A stretch of 64,000 nt of DNA. Origin: Chitinophagaceae bacterium. Lineage in GTDB: Bacteria; Bacteroidota; Bacteroidia; Chitinophagales; Chitinophagaceae. A program made the translations under genes and the position numbers. This document shows positions 26,083 through 34,935 of this stretch, piece after piece. The stretch covers positions 2,046,001-2,110,000 of the forward strand of contig JADJLJ010000001.1 in NCBI GenBank assembly GCA_016710165.1, in the 5' to 3' direction. The notes under the pieces were generated by a model, which ran no database searches, was not told the DNA's origin, and saw only the letters and a program-made list of their open reading frames with translations. Within the stretch, counting starts at the first letter, position 1, and every line of letters begins with the position of its first letter.

Positions 26083-27117
26083 TCAGTTATAAATATTATT
26101 GCAGTAATACGCAGTATAAGAAGCAATATCTTTTGCCTGGTCATTCATACCACCGTCATTACCTGTGTTGCCGGTTTTTGCATCCGTGATCGCCCGGGCA
26201 AGTGAACCGGCATCCCTGGTTTTAAAGAGCCTTGTGCCCGCAGGCCGCATCACCACATCCGAAGCGATCACCGTTTTTCCTAAAAACAACGCTTCCCTGA
26301 CCGTAAGCGCATCCCCATCAGTATTCGTAGGCCTCAATACAATATCCGAATCACCAATAAGCCGGATAAAAGACAAAGGCGCCTCAAACAAAAGAAAACA
26401 GTCTTCCAGGCCAAACTCCCTGATCAGTTGCCTGTATTTTTCAAGCTTTATGATGCCCGTATCTTCACAAACAACAAACACAAAAGCAACTTTTTCATTC
26501 TTCTTTTTCAGTTCAGATGCTGCTGCGATACACAGATCCAGCCCGTACATGTCTTCATTATTATGACTGTCAAGCCGCCAGGCGTTTGCTGAACAAACCT
26601 GGTAGCCAAGTCCCCGTTTTTCGTTCACCCAGTTCTTTACCGGGGCTGGTATTTCTTCTTCAGCACCCAGGTCCGGCGGCAGAAATGCATCTTTAATAAG
26701 ATACTGTTTCACATTGAACCTTCCCGCAATTTCCCTGCTTACAAAAATCGTCTTATTACAGGTCCTGAGCATTATTTTATCCAGCACCCTTTCAACAACC
26801 CCCCTGCCCGGTTCGTATCCATGAATCGTAATTATCCTCTTTTTAAAAAATAAACTTGCAGCCAGGTAGTGCAGTATTCTCAAAGAAAGAAGTCCGCTGT
26901 GAATATGAACAATATCGGCAGCCAGTACTTTTTGCAAATACCGGCCAATCTTTAACGAACGTATATTAAAAATATTATCTTTTTTAACTCTTGCTTCATC
27001 GATCACATCCACATCAAACCGGCCCGCAAGTAAGGGCTTTAGCCGTTTAATGTGGATACTTACCCCGCCAAAAGGAGGCGGATAAGGCCCGATCAATAGA
27101 ATTTTTTTGTTTTTCAT
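26083..27117 (-). CDS. GT4-type glycosyltransferase A
   Basis: A 344-residue cytoplasmic GT-B-fold enzyme. The N-terminus LLIGPYPPPFGGVSIHIKRL has the glycine loop of GT4 enzymes. The C-terminal donor-binding part is RPTNTDGDALTVREALFLGK followed by TVIASDV, although the first Glu of the EX7E motif is replaced by Asp/Thr-rich sequence. It probably adds one sugar of the repeat unit on the lipid carrier. Donor and linkage unknown. Confidence 0.82.
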   Translation of the reverse strand: MKNKKILLIGPYPPPFGGVSIHIKRLKPLLAGRFDVDVIDEARVKKDNIFNIRSLKIGRYLQKVLAADIVHIHSGLLSLRILHYLAASLFFKKRIITIHGYEPGRGVVERVLDKIMLRTCNKTIFVSREIAGRFNVKQYLIKDAFLPPDLGAEEEIPAPVKNWVNEKRGLGYQVCSANAWRLDSHNNEDMYGLDLCIAAASELKKKNEKVAFVFVVCEDTGIIKLEKYRQLIREFGLEDCFLLFEAPLSFIRLIGDSDIVLRPTNTDGDALTVREALFLGKTVIASDVVMRPAGTRLFKTRDAGSLARAITDAKTGNTGNDGGMNDQAKDIASYTAYYCNNIYN

Positions 27118-27160
27118 ACTTTTATCCTGTCACAGATACAAATTAATGAGATATGTGCCC

Positions 27161-28336
27161 CTAGGCTGATCTGAAGATCGATAATAGCCGCAACCCTACT
27201 TTTTCAGAATCGAAATTCGTTTCAGCTGTTTTTCTTGCCCCTGCCCCCAGGAGTTTTATTTTTCCCGGTTCATTGATGAACGTCAATATAGCATTTGCCA
27301 GTTCATTTACTGTATTGGGGCTTATCAGTAATGCATTCACTCCATCTTCCAGGTAACTGGAAACATCACCCACGTTTGTAGCGATCACCCCTTTGCCTGT
27401 GGCCAGGAACTCCCCCAGTTTGAAAGGGAAGCCGGCATTGGCGAATCGGGAGTTTATCCTCGTCATGCAAAAAATATCACAACTGTTGAGTGTAGCATAA
27501 TAATCGCTGATGCTCAAAAAGCCCATGAAAATGACCCGATCCCGGTTGGGTGAATTTTCAATTCGCTGTTTTATCTTTTCAACATCCCGGTTGTTGCCTG
27601 CGCCGGTTAAGATCAGTTTCACCCTGCTGTCCGTTTTGCATACTTCATCAAAAGCGTCAACCAGGTATCCCAGCCCGTCCTTTTCTCCAAAAGAACCTCC
27701 GTAGAATATTTTCAGGTTGTTCCTGTCAGGTTCGTACCCCTCGTTCTTAAAATAATTCAGGTTGACAGTTACCGGTATCAAATGTACCGGCACACGGTCT
27801 TTTGAAATTTCCTGGCATCTTTGCCGCAAATGCTCTGAAATAGCGACATAGGTATGCACAAAGTACCTGGAAAACCGGAACAGGAATATGGAGGTTTTAA
27901 GCCTTGCCTTGTTGATAAAACTTATATGTGACTCATAGCGGTTGTCTTCTATCACGTCTATGATTATCCTGTAGCCCTTCAGCTTTGCATAAAGTATGAA
28001 TACAATATTCTTTAAATCAGGATAATTGTAATTATAAAGAATGTTCTTACAGTCCCTTTTCCTGTTCCTTTTCAGGAACGATATACCACGGTACCAAAAA
28101 CTGAATATGGAAAAAAAATTGGCCAGCCCGAAACCAATGACCTCAAACTCTATATCATTCAGTTTCCCCTGGCGCCCGATCGGTTCTTTATTATCCGTTT
28201 CAAAAACCAGGTTACTTGCCGTAACCAGGTTCATTTTGATCAATGGCTCAAAAAGATTTCTCACCCTTGTTGAACTGGCCATACCGTCAAAAAGGGAAAC
28301 ACCCGTTACCACTATGTTACATCCCGGATCACTCAT
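27161..28336 (-). CDS. GT4-type glycosyltransferase B
   Basis: A 391-residue GT-B enzyme. The N-terminal half has VVTGVSLFDGMASSTRVRNL and a membrane-associating hydrophobic helix (ANFFSIFSFWYRGI). The C-terminal half has KIFYGGSFGEKDGLGYLVDA and NAGFPFKLGEFLATGKGVIA, matching the GT4 nucleotide-sugar site with a Phe/Lys variant. It ends 3 bp before the next upstream gene's end region, in tight operon spacing. It is likely a repeat-unit glycosyltransferase of unknown specificity. Confidence 0.85.
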   Translation of the reverse strand: MSDPGCNIVVTGVSLFDGMASSTRVRNLFEPLIKMNLVTASNLVFETDNKEPIGRQGKLNDIEFEVIGFGLANFFSIFSFWYRGISFLKRNRKRDCKNILYNYNYPDLKNIVFILYAKLKGYRIIIDVIEDNRYESHISFINKARLKTSIFLFRFSRYFVHTYVAISEHLRQRCQEISKDRVPVHLIPVTVNLNYFKNEGYEPDRNNLKIFYGGSFGEKDGLGYLVDAFDEVCKTDSRVKLILTGAGNNRDVEKIKQRIENSPNRDRVIFMGFLSISDYYATLNSCDIFCMTRINSRFANAGFPFKLGEFLATGKGVIATNVGDVSSYLEDGVNALLISPNTVNELANAILTFINEPGKIKLLGAGARKTAETNFDSEKVGLRLLSIFRSA

Positions 28337-28339
28337 ATT

Positions 28340-29677
28340 TTATCTGGCATTGGCCAGCCGTTGTTTATTTTCTGTTATGGAAGAAATGATGTTCCTGAAA
28401 TCACTCCTGATCTTCACGGAGTTGAAATTTGTTTCCGCCAGCTTAATTGCATTCTGTGCGGTCTGCCGGCGTAAAAAAGGATCGCCCAGTAATTCCTTTA
28501 CTGCATCTGCCAGCAGTTGAATATTATTTTCCGTTACTACTTTGGCCCATTTGTTCTGAATGGCATCCTGCACCAGGGCCGTTTCTTCAGGTCCGAACAT
28601 GATCACCGGTGTACCACTAATCATGAACTCCGGTGCCTTGGTGGGCATCGAGTATTTTATAAAGCGAATGGATTCTTCGGAAAAATCATACGGCAAATAG
28701 AGAAAATCAGCCTGTGCAAAAACCCGTGGCAGGTCTTTATACGCCACCATTGAATGGTGCTTTACACATGTATACTTTTCCATCCAGGAAGGTCTGTCTT
28801 TTGTTTGCAGCACAAACTGCACCGGTGAACCCGATCCCTCATTTACCTTCTCCACTGCCTTTGCCATTGATTCCAGCGTTTCTTCAATACCGGTTCCGAT
28901 CCGGCCAGCATACAGTATTACCGGGGCCTGGCCCAGCTCATAACTGCTTCGCTGATGGCTCTTCCAGAAATCTATTTCAATGGGATTGTGAAATGTGATG
29001 AAATCCATTCCATACCTGCGCCTGTATTCTTTTGCCATTGCATGGCTGATGCTCATCAAAACGTCTGCTTTACTCAACAACGTCCTGAATTCAGCATCGA
29101 TTTTTTTGTGCCAGTACTTTTTGAATGGCCCCCGCTGGCTTATGGTAGATGGCCAGTCATCCATCACATGATAGATCATGGGTTTTTTTACATACGCTTT
29201 GACCTGTTTACAAAATGATACCGTTTCGAGGGTAGAAGCCTGTGCGTATATGAGATCCGGCCTGTACGCATCTATCCATTCGCATAAACTTTTCGACAGG
29301 GATATCTTTGAAACGCAATGGATCAGGCCGATGTATTCAAGAAAGGGATAAAAATACCTGTCAACGATCCTGCCCCGGAGTGTTGTCTGGGCCTTTACCG
29401 GCGGCGGCTGTTTCGTATCCTGGTCATCTATTTTACGCAGGCCTGAGGCTACCTTTCGCTGCAATAAATTAAAGGGAAATATCCATTTGTATTCTTTATC
29501 GCCGAGTATATAATACGTATCACAAATAGTTGTATTCAGGTTATTGAACATATGCACCGTACTCACAACCGCGATCTTATCTTTTTCCCATCCACCAAAC
29601 AGGTTTGCCTGCGTGATGCCTCCGCCACTGTTATTATTAAAGGGCTGTCCAACGATCAAAACTCTGGGCAAATGCAT
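28340..29677 (-). CDS. GT4-type glycosyltransferase C
   Basis: A 445-residue GT-B enzyme. N-terminal LIVGQPFNNNSGGGITQANL, central YHVMDDWPSTIS and SISHAMAKEYRRRYG, and C-terminal ILYAGRIGTGIEETL, YSMPTKAPEFMISGTPVIMF. The PEFMISGTPV block is the family's donor-binding Glu region. It lies between the Wzy-like gene (upstream) and GT B with only 3 bp to the latter. The acceptor and donor cannot be stated. Confidence 0.85.
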   Translation of the reverse strand: MHLPRVLIVGQPFNNNSGGGITQANLFGGWEKDKIAVVSTVHMFNNLNTTICDTYYILGDKEYKWIFPFNLLQRKVASGLRKIDDQDTKQPPPVKAQTTLRGRIVDRYFYPFLEYIGLIHCVSKISLSKSLCEWIDAYRPDLIYAQASTLETVSFCKQVKAYVKKPMIYHVMDDWPSTISQRGPFKKYWHKKIDAEFRTLLSKADVLMSISHAMAKEYRRRYGMDFITFHNPIEIDFWKSHQRSSYELGQAPVILYAGRIGTGIEETLESMAKAVEKVNEGSGSPVQFVLQTKDRPSWMEKYTCVKHHSMVAYKDLPRVFAQADFLYLPYDFSEESIRFIKYSMPTKAPEFMISGTPVIMFGPEETALVQDAIQNKWAKVVTENNIQLLADAVKELLGDPFLRRQTAQNAIKLAETNFNSVKIRSDFRNIISSITENKQRLANAR

Positions 29678-29714
29678 TTTTCTGTTTTAATTTATTCTCT
29701 TAACTGTTGCTGAA

Positions 29715-30920
29715 TCAGTTTTGTAAATATGTTTTAATGGTCTCATCCGGTAAATTCCTGATCTTTTCCGAGTAGCATATTCCAACAGCAACCCAAACCA
29801 GCACATAGTTCATATTAAATACGATGCCCCCGGAGGGATACAGGTAAACGATCCAAAGAAAGATCCACATGGAAGCCGCTTTTGACAGCACATTCTTTGA
29901 TTTAAATAAGCCGATATACACGGCAGGAATAAATATCAGCAGTAATAAAGAAAGGCTCAGGATGCCTCCCTTCAATATGATCTGCAGGTATCCTGTTTCA
30001 ATATTATCCCGGTAACCGAGGCCTTCTGCATCATTCACATTGTCTACAATCGGACAATAGTATTTTCCCTTTATTCCTTTCCCGATCACCCAATCGGAAG
30101 GCGACATGTCGGAATACATCCATACTTCAACACCTGTCCGGGTGTCTTCCTCTCCCCGGTCTATCAGGAATCCGAACATGGCCGGGGTTTTCATATTGGG
30201 AACAACGAAGGCGCCTGCCACCAGCAGTATCACTGCCGTTGCTATGATCAGGGTCCTTTTTTTTGTCGTGATCACATAGATCATTCCCATACAGATCAGC
30301 GTGGTGAGGCACATGAAAATCAACCCCCTCCGGGCCCTGAAAATGGCAAAGAACAAAGTGACCAGGATCACGAACAGGGCAAACATGTTTTTGATACCAA
30401 AACGCATGAGCCCCTTTTTTCCTGTTTGATAAACAAAATTTATCAGAATGTAGCCGATGGGTAGCGCCAGCAGGGTGGAAAGAATTTCCACAAGTCCCTG
30501 GGCAACCAGGTTTAAGCGGTCATAGTCATGCAGGGTGTTATAAAACAAAACAACACAGATAAGAAAAAATGCTGCCAGTATCAGCAGGGAATTGAATATT
30601 TTCCTGTAATTACTGATACTTCTCGGAATCAGTACTACCACGGAAGCGAAATAAGGCAATATACCAAACGTAACATCCAGGAACATGAGTTTTAAGGAGT
30701 TGAAATCATATTGGGAACCCCTTAAGACAATGGTAGCTGAATAAAGGAAATTGATTATAAAAAGTATCTTCAGGTATTCGTTGTCAAATTTAAAATTCAT
30801 GAGACCAAACCCGCCAAGGGCCATAAGCATAAAGCCCAGGATCTGTAAGGCCTGGTAGTTGGCGGGCGAAAGAAACGGTGCCTCCGCGGAACCCAAGACA
30901 AAAAATATTGTATAGGCCAC
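29715..30920 (-). CDS. Wzy-like O-antigen polymerase/ligase family membrane protein
   Basis: A 401-residue polytopic protein with about eleven hydrophobic segments and one larger periplasmic loop (residues about 255-300, DRGEEDTRTGVEVWMYSDMS, then GKGIKGKYYCPI), the layout of Wzy polymerases. It would join flipped repeat units in the periplasm. The only in-frame start is GTG at 30918-30920, which would cut into the first membrane segment. In another frame an ATG at 30949-30951, preceded by AGGAG, leads into a T7 run at 30934-30940. Removing one T would join that start to this frame and give a complete first helix. The true 5' end is therefore uncertain. Confidence 0.8.
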   Translation of the reverse strand: MAYTIFFVLGSAEAPFLSPANYQALQILGFMLMALGGFGLMNFKFDNEYLKILFIINFLYSATIVLRGSQYDFNSLKLMFLDVTFGILPYFASVVVLIPRSISNYRKIFNSLLILAAFFLICVVLFYNTLHDYDRLNLVAQGLVEILSTLLALPIGYILINFVYQTGKKGLMRFGIKNMFALFVILVTLFFAIFRARRGLIFMCLTTLICMGMIYVITTKKRTLIIATAVILLVAGAFVVPNMKTPAMFGFLIDRGEEDTRTGVEVWMYSDMSPSDWVIGKGIKGKYYCPIVDNVNDAEGLGYRDNIETGYLQIILKGGILSLSLLLLIFIPAVYIGLFKSKNVLSKAASMWIFLWIVYLYPSGGIVFNMNYVLVWVAVGICYSEKIRNLPDETIKTYLQN

Positions 30921-31083
30921 AAACCCATACCAGAAAAAAACCCAGATTCATCTCCTGATTTTTTGAAACAGTAAGCAGGCCATCCCCGGTAAATCTTTTT
31001 TTCTGTATCACGAAACTTAAAAATTGAGAGCTGTTATCTATGAAAGCCGGTACTGGTATTCCCCGGCTTATTATGCAGTTGTT

Positions 31084-32259
31084 TTACCTGGCAGTTTTTT
31101 GTCTGAAATCAGTTTGACCTTTTGCTTTTATATGATCCAGCAGGAATTTACTGAGTGCATGCCCGGCTTTGATGTGACCACTGTTTTTCCAATGTCCGCC
31201 ATCAATGGTCAGGTAATCCTCTTTGGTGAACTGCCCGATCGGGTCAACATATTTTATGGACAGTTCTTTGAATAATTTCAGGGCGTTCACATACGTCTCT
31301 CCTTTTTCCTGGACATCATCAAGCGCCGGGATGACGAGGACGATCAGTTCGGCATTATTTGCCTTCACGTATTCATCCAGTTCCTTCAGGTAATCCTTTG
31401 TCAGTTTATATCCCAGTTCCTTTGTTTTTTCCCTGTTGCCACTTACCCGGTTCTGAACCTTGGTCGTAAGATCCGAAACAAAAGCAAAAGCCCTGCTGCG
31501 TGCAATTATTTTCTGGAAAAAATTCAGCTCTTCCATTGGGTAAGAGCCCGTGGCTATTTTATAAGCCTCCCGGTTGGTTATTTCAACCGGTTTCAGGTCC
31601 TTATCAAAATCGTATTGACTGTAGCAGGATGCCAGTTTGTTAAAAATGATCCGGTCAAAAGGAAGCAGGTTGTCGGCAAAATCATTCCCTGTATAAAAGC
31701 CCAGCACCACGTAATTGGAATGCTGAAGGGGCAGGTATTTCCTGGTTGTGAAAACGGCATGGTTAGTTCCCGTAGCCGGTATCCCGGTATTCCATACAAC
31801 TGCCGGGTGAACTTTATTGACATCGCTTTCCAATACATCGATAAAGGAACTGCCGATATCGGAAGAAGCGCCCCACGTAAAGCTGTCGCCTGCAGCCAGT
31901 ATTTTTACAGAATCACTTTCGGGAGAAAGAGGGTTGAATTCGTCCTTGTCATGGTATCCATCCCGGTTGATCATCATCAGCCTCTTGTAATACCATATCT
32001 CCCTTAAGAAATATACGGAATCATCGGGCGTGGCCTGGTGGGCAACGTAGCGGGGCCCCGAGACCGAATCGCAGGTCCACCATTTAGCCTGGGTGTAAGA
32101 AACCTTCTGCATTTTATCGTAGCTGGAAGGATACTTCATGAAATACAAAACAACCTCCGAAAGAAGAAGAATGATCACTGCCAGGAAAAGAAGGGTGAAC
32201 AGGGCAAATTTTATCTTCTTTCCTTTTGAAATATTTTTTTTATCGTTTTTATCAGCCAT
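31084..32259 (-). CDS. SGNH/GDSL-type protein, membrane-anchored, of the carbamoyltransferase module
   Basis: A 391-residue protein with a basic cytoplasmic start, one membrane helix (residues about 17-36) and a periplasmic domain. ILAAGDSFTWGASS gives the nucleophile block, GFYTGNDFADN the oxyanion GxND block, and DGGHWKNSGHIKAGH the Asp/His block, so all SGNH signature blocks are present. It starts 11 bp downstream of the carbamoyltransferase gene. Proteins of this type accompany SxtJ/DUF5989/carbamoyltransferase genes. A role as esterase or transferase acting on the glycan is likely, but unproven. Confidence 0.78.
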   Translation of the reverse strand: MADKNDKKNISKGKKIKFALFTLLFLAVIILLLSEVVLYFMKYPSSYDKMQKVSYTQAKWWTCDSVSGPRYVAHQATPDDSVYFLREIWYYKRLMMINRDGYHDKDEFNPLSPESDSVKILAAGDSFTWGASSDIGSSFIDVLESDVNKVHPAVVWNTGIPATGTNHAVFTTRKYLPLQHSNYVVLGFYTGNDFADNLLPFDRIIFNKLASCYSQYDFDKDLKPVEITNREAYKIATGSYPMEELNFFQKIIARSRAFAFVSDLTTKVQNRVSGNREKTKELGYKLTKDYLKELDEYVKANNAELIVLVIPALDDVQEKGETYVNALKLFKELSIKYVDPIGQFTKEDYLTIDGGHWKNSGHIKAGHALSKFLLDHIKAKGQTDFRQKTAR

Positions 32260-32270
32260 ACGTAACTCCT

Positions 32271-34133
32271 TTAATCGAGTTTAAACTCTTCCTTCCAGTT
32301 TGAATCATTCACCAGTTCTTGCTGGCGTGTTTTATCAAAAACAAAATTACCTACTACCAAAAAATCCATTTCGGTACGCATGAAACACCGGAAAGCGTCG
32401 TCCGGAGTACAAACGATGGGCTCACCCCGTACGTTAAAACTGGAGTTCACCAGTAACCCGTATCCCGTCTGGTTCTTGAATTCATTGATGAGGTTCCAGT
32501 AACGCGGATTTGTTTTTTTGCTTACACTTTGAATCCTTGCTGAGTAATCCACGTGGGTTACGGCAGGAATATCGGAACGCAGGTGGTAAAGCCTTTCATA
32601 CATTTCCATGCTGTTGTAGTTTGACGGCAATGGTTTAATATGTTTTTCCTGTACCGGCATTACTACCAGCATGTAAGGAGATGTTCCTTCCAATTTAAAG
32701 TACTCATTAACATCTTCCTCTAAAACAGAGGGTGCAAAAGGCCTGAACCCTTCCCGGTACTTAATTTTAAGATTCATCTTTTTTTGCATCTCCGGATTCC
32801 TTGCATCACCAAGTATACTTCGGCCGCCCAGCGCTCTCGGGCCATATTCCATTCTTCCCTGGAACCAGCCTACCACATTGCCTTCTTTCAGTTTGGATGC
32901 AACCAGCTTTGTGAGTTCACTAAAATCTTCGAAGTGTGTATGTGTTGCTCCATATTTTCTCACCATGCCCATGATACTTTTCTCGTCAAATTCAGGGCCC
33001 AGGTAAGCGCCTTTCATTTCATCGGCCACATTGGTATTTACGGTTCTTTTTTCTCCCTTCCACAAATACCACCCTAAGTAGGCAGCGCCCAATGCACCTC
33101 CTGCATCACCTGAGGCAGGCTGTATCCAGATGTTTTTAAACATACCGGTCTCAATGAGCTTTCCGTTTGCCACACAGTTTAATGCCACGCCGCCGGCCAT
33201 TACCAGGTTCTCGCTGTTGGTTAATTTTTTTGCCGTGGCGGCCAGTTTTATAACAAGTTCTTCCGTTATCTGCTGAATGGCCAATGCCATGTTCATATAG
33301 TCCTGCGAAATTTCTGATTCCGGATTGCGGGGAGGAAGTCCGAACAACTCTGTCCACTTAGCATTATTGGTCATCTTTAACCCGGTGGCATAATTAAAAT
33401 ACTTCATGTTCAGCAAGATCGACCCGTCTTCCCTTACATCTACAAGTGTACTTAATGTCTTTTCCTTGAATTCTTTTGTTTGCGGAGAATCCGGATTTCC
33501 ATAAGGAGCAAGTCCCATCAGTTTATACTCTCCGCTGTTTACAGTAAACCCGGTATAGTATGTAAAAGCAGAGTATAATAAACCGAGTGAATGAGGAAAG
33601 TGTAATTCCCTGAGCATCTTTATTTCGTTACCAACACCATGTCCAATGGTGGTGGTTGCCCATTCACCCACGCCATCGATCGTTAAGACAGCCGCCTCTG
33701 TAAAAGGACTTGGATAGAATGCACTGGCAGCATGCGATAAATGGTGTTCCGGGAATAATACAGGAATTTTTTTGTCACTGAATTTCTTAAACTCATCATT
33801 CAGCATCTTCTTCATGAACAGCTTTTCCTTTATCCATACCGGAACGGCCGAAAGAAAACTGGTAAGCCCTTTGGGTGCAAAAGCATGGTAGGTTTCGATC
33901 AGCCGTTCAAACTTAATGAAAGACTTATCATAAAATGCAATTGCTGCCAGGTCTTTGAATTCGATACCGGCTTCCTGCAATACATACCGTACGGCATTTT
34001 CGGGAAAAGATGCGTCGTGTTTTTTCCTGGTAAAACGTTCCTCATGGGCCGCTGCTATGATCTCTCCATCACAAACGATGGCAGCAGCACTATCATGATA
34101 ATAGGCAGAAATTCCTAAAATAAATGTAGCCAA
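32271..34133 (-). CDS. O-carbamoyltransferase (NodU/CmcH/TobZ family)
   Basis: A 620-residue enzyme. It begins TFILGISAYYHDSAAAIVCD and has PEHHLSHAASAFYPSPF (metal and carbamoyl-phosphate site), LTIDGVGEWATTTIG, AGGVALNCVANGKL and GRMEYGPRALGGRSIL. The first half is the Kae1-like domain making carbamoyl-adenylate, and the C-terminal half is the YrdC-like-associated carbamoyltransferase part. It would transfer a carbamoyl group to a hydroxyl, most simply on a sugar of the repeat unit. It is the third gene of a set with SxtJ, a DUF5989 microprotein and an SGNH protein. Full length, no damage seen. Confidence 0.92.
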   Translation of the reverse strand: MATFILGISAYYHDSAAAIVCDGEIIAAAHEERFTRKKHDASFPENAVRYVLQEAGIEFKDLAAIAFYDKSFIKFERLIETYHAFAPKGLTSFLSAVPVWIKEKLFMKKMLNDEFKKFSDKKIPVLFPEHHLSHAASAFYPSPFTEAAVLTIDGVGEWATTTIGHGVGNEIKMLRELHFPHSLGLLYSAFTYYTGFTVNSGEYKLMGLAPYGNPDSPQTKEFKEKTLSTLVDVREDGSILLNMKYFNYATGLKMTNNAKWTELFGLPPRNPESEISQDYMNMALAIQQITEELVIKLAATAKKLTNSENLVMAGGVALNCVANGKLIETGMFKNIWIQPASGDAGGALGAAYLGWYLWKGEKRTVNTNVADEMKGAYLGPEFDEKSIMGMVRKYGATHTHFEDFSELTKLVASKLKEGNVVGWFQGRMEYGPRALGGRSILGDARNPEMQKKMNLKIKYREGFRPFAPSVLEEDVNEYFKLEGTSPYMLVVMPVQEKHIKPLPSNYNSMEMYERLYHLRSDIPAVTHVDYSARIQSVSKKTNPRYWNLINEFKNQTGYGLLVNSSFNVRGEPIVCTPDDAFRCFMRTEMDFLVVGNFVFDKTRQQELVNDSNWKEEFKLD

Positions 34134-34149
34134 AGCGTAGTCTTTTAAA

Positions 34150-34299
34150 TTAAAACAATGTGTAAATAAACGGTGCTATTGCAGAACCTGCAGAAAGCAC
34201 GATCAATACTCCGAATACCAAAAGCACAATAATGAGGGGCAAAAGCCAGAATTTCTTTCTTACTTTTAAAAAAGCCCACAGTTCACGTAAAAATTCCAT
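34150..34299 (-). CDS. DUF5989-family membrane microprotein (49 aa)
   Basis: A short gene with start at 34297-34299 and TAA at 34150-34152. It encodes 49 residues beginning MEFLRELWAFLKVRKKFWLL, then one membrane helix (PLIIVLLVFGVLIVL) and a short tail ending FIYTLF. The start, basic patch and single helix match the DUF5989 family, which is regularly found next to carbamoyltransferases and SxtJ. It fits exactly between SxtJ (20 bp) and the carbamoyltransferase (16 bp). It is probably a small membrane partner that holds the carbamoyltransferase at the inner membrane; that role is inference. Confidence 0.85.
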   Translation of the reverse strand: MEFLRELWAFLKVRKKFWLLPLIIVLLVFGVLIVLSAGSAIAPFIYTLF

Positions 34300-34319
34300 G
34301 ATACTAATTTTTAAATTGC

Positions 34320-34733
34320 TTAATAAGGGTGTTCAATATCTTTTGAAACAAAAAGGTGGTCCCTTGTAACCATTACCGATCCGTTACTTTTCTTAAATGT
34401 CTTCAGGCTTAACGTGTCTTTTCCCATCAAACGCCTGGCGATGCTTACCGGGAATAATATAACAAAGTATATTACCGATAAAAGCACTTTCGATACCACT
34501 TCACCCAATAAGGTGGTCAACCCAAACCAGATCGTGGCAATATAGGTTATGGAAAAGAACATGGGAGCGGCCATTGCCAGTACCAGAACAGGTATGGCAA
34601 TTTTGTAATAAATGACCTTTTGGGTGAAATACCCAAGCAAAAGCATGATAAGCACCATTGCCATCCCGGTGTCGGAAGCCTGTTTTTTTGAAATATTGAC
34701 AGGAAAATATTTCTTTAAACTATGTTCAGCCAT
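34320..34733 (-). CDS. SxtJ-like membrane protein
   Basis: A 137-residue protein with three or four hydrophobic segments (residues about 23-40, 45-62, 64-80, 82-100) and a basic C-terminal tail. The beginning (KKYFPVNISKKQASDTGMAM) and the LFPVSIARRLMGKDTLSLK segment match SxtJ proteins, named from the saxitoxin cluster and found with carbamoyltransferases in many polysaccharide loci. It is the first gene of the SxtJ/DUF5989/carbamoyltransferase/SGNH set, preceded by about 200 bp without a gene. Its biochemical role is unknown. Confidence 0.8.
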   Translation of the reverse strand: MAEHSLKKYFPVNISKKQASDTGMAMVLIMLLLGYFTQKVIYYKIAIPVLVLAMAAPMFFSITYIATIWFGLTTLLGEVVSKVLLSVIYFVILFPVSIARRLMGKDTLSLKTFKKSNGSVMVTRDHLFVSKDIEHPY

Positions 34734-34935
34734 GTATAAATAATTTCATTTTTGATTGATAATACGACTTAAATATATGATTTTACGAAAAATCCATATG
34801 TAAAAGAACCTTAACGCTCCGATCAGGCATCTTATTTTACCGGGCACCCTTCAGGAAAAAAATAAATAGATCCCGTTCGGCTGCCCATTACTTACCGGGG
34901 TCAAAAGTAAAATCAAAATCCTTTACCCCGTATTA

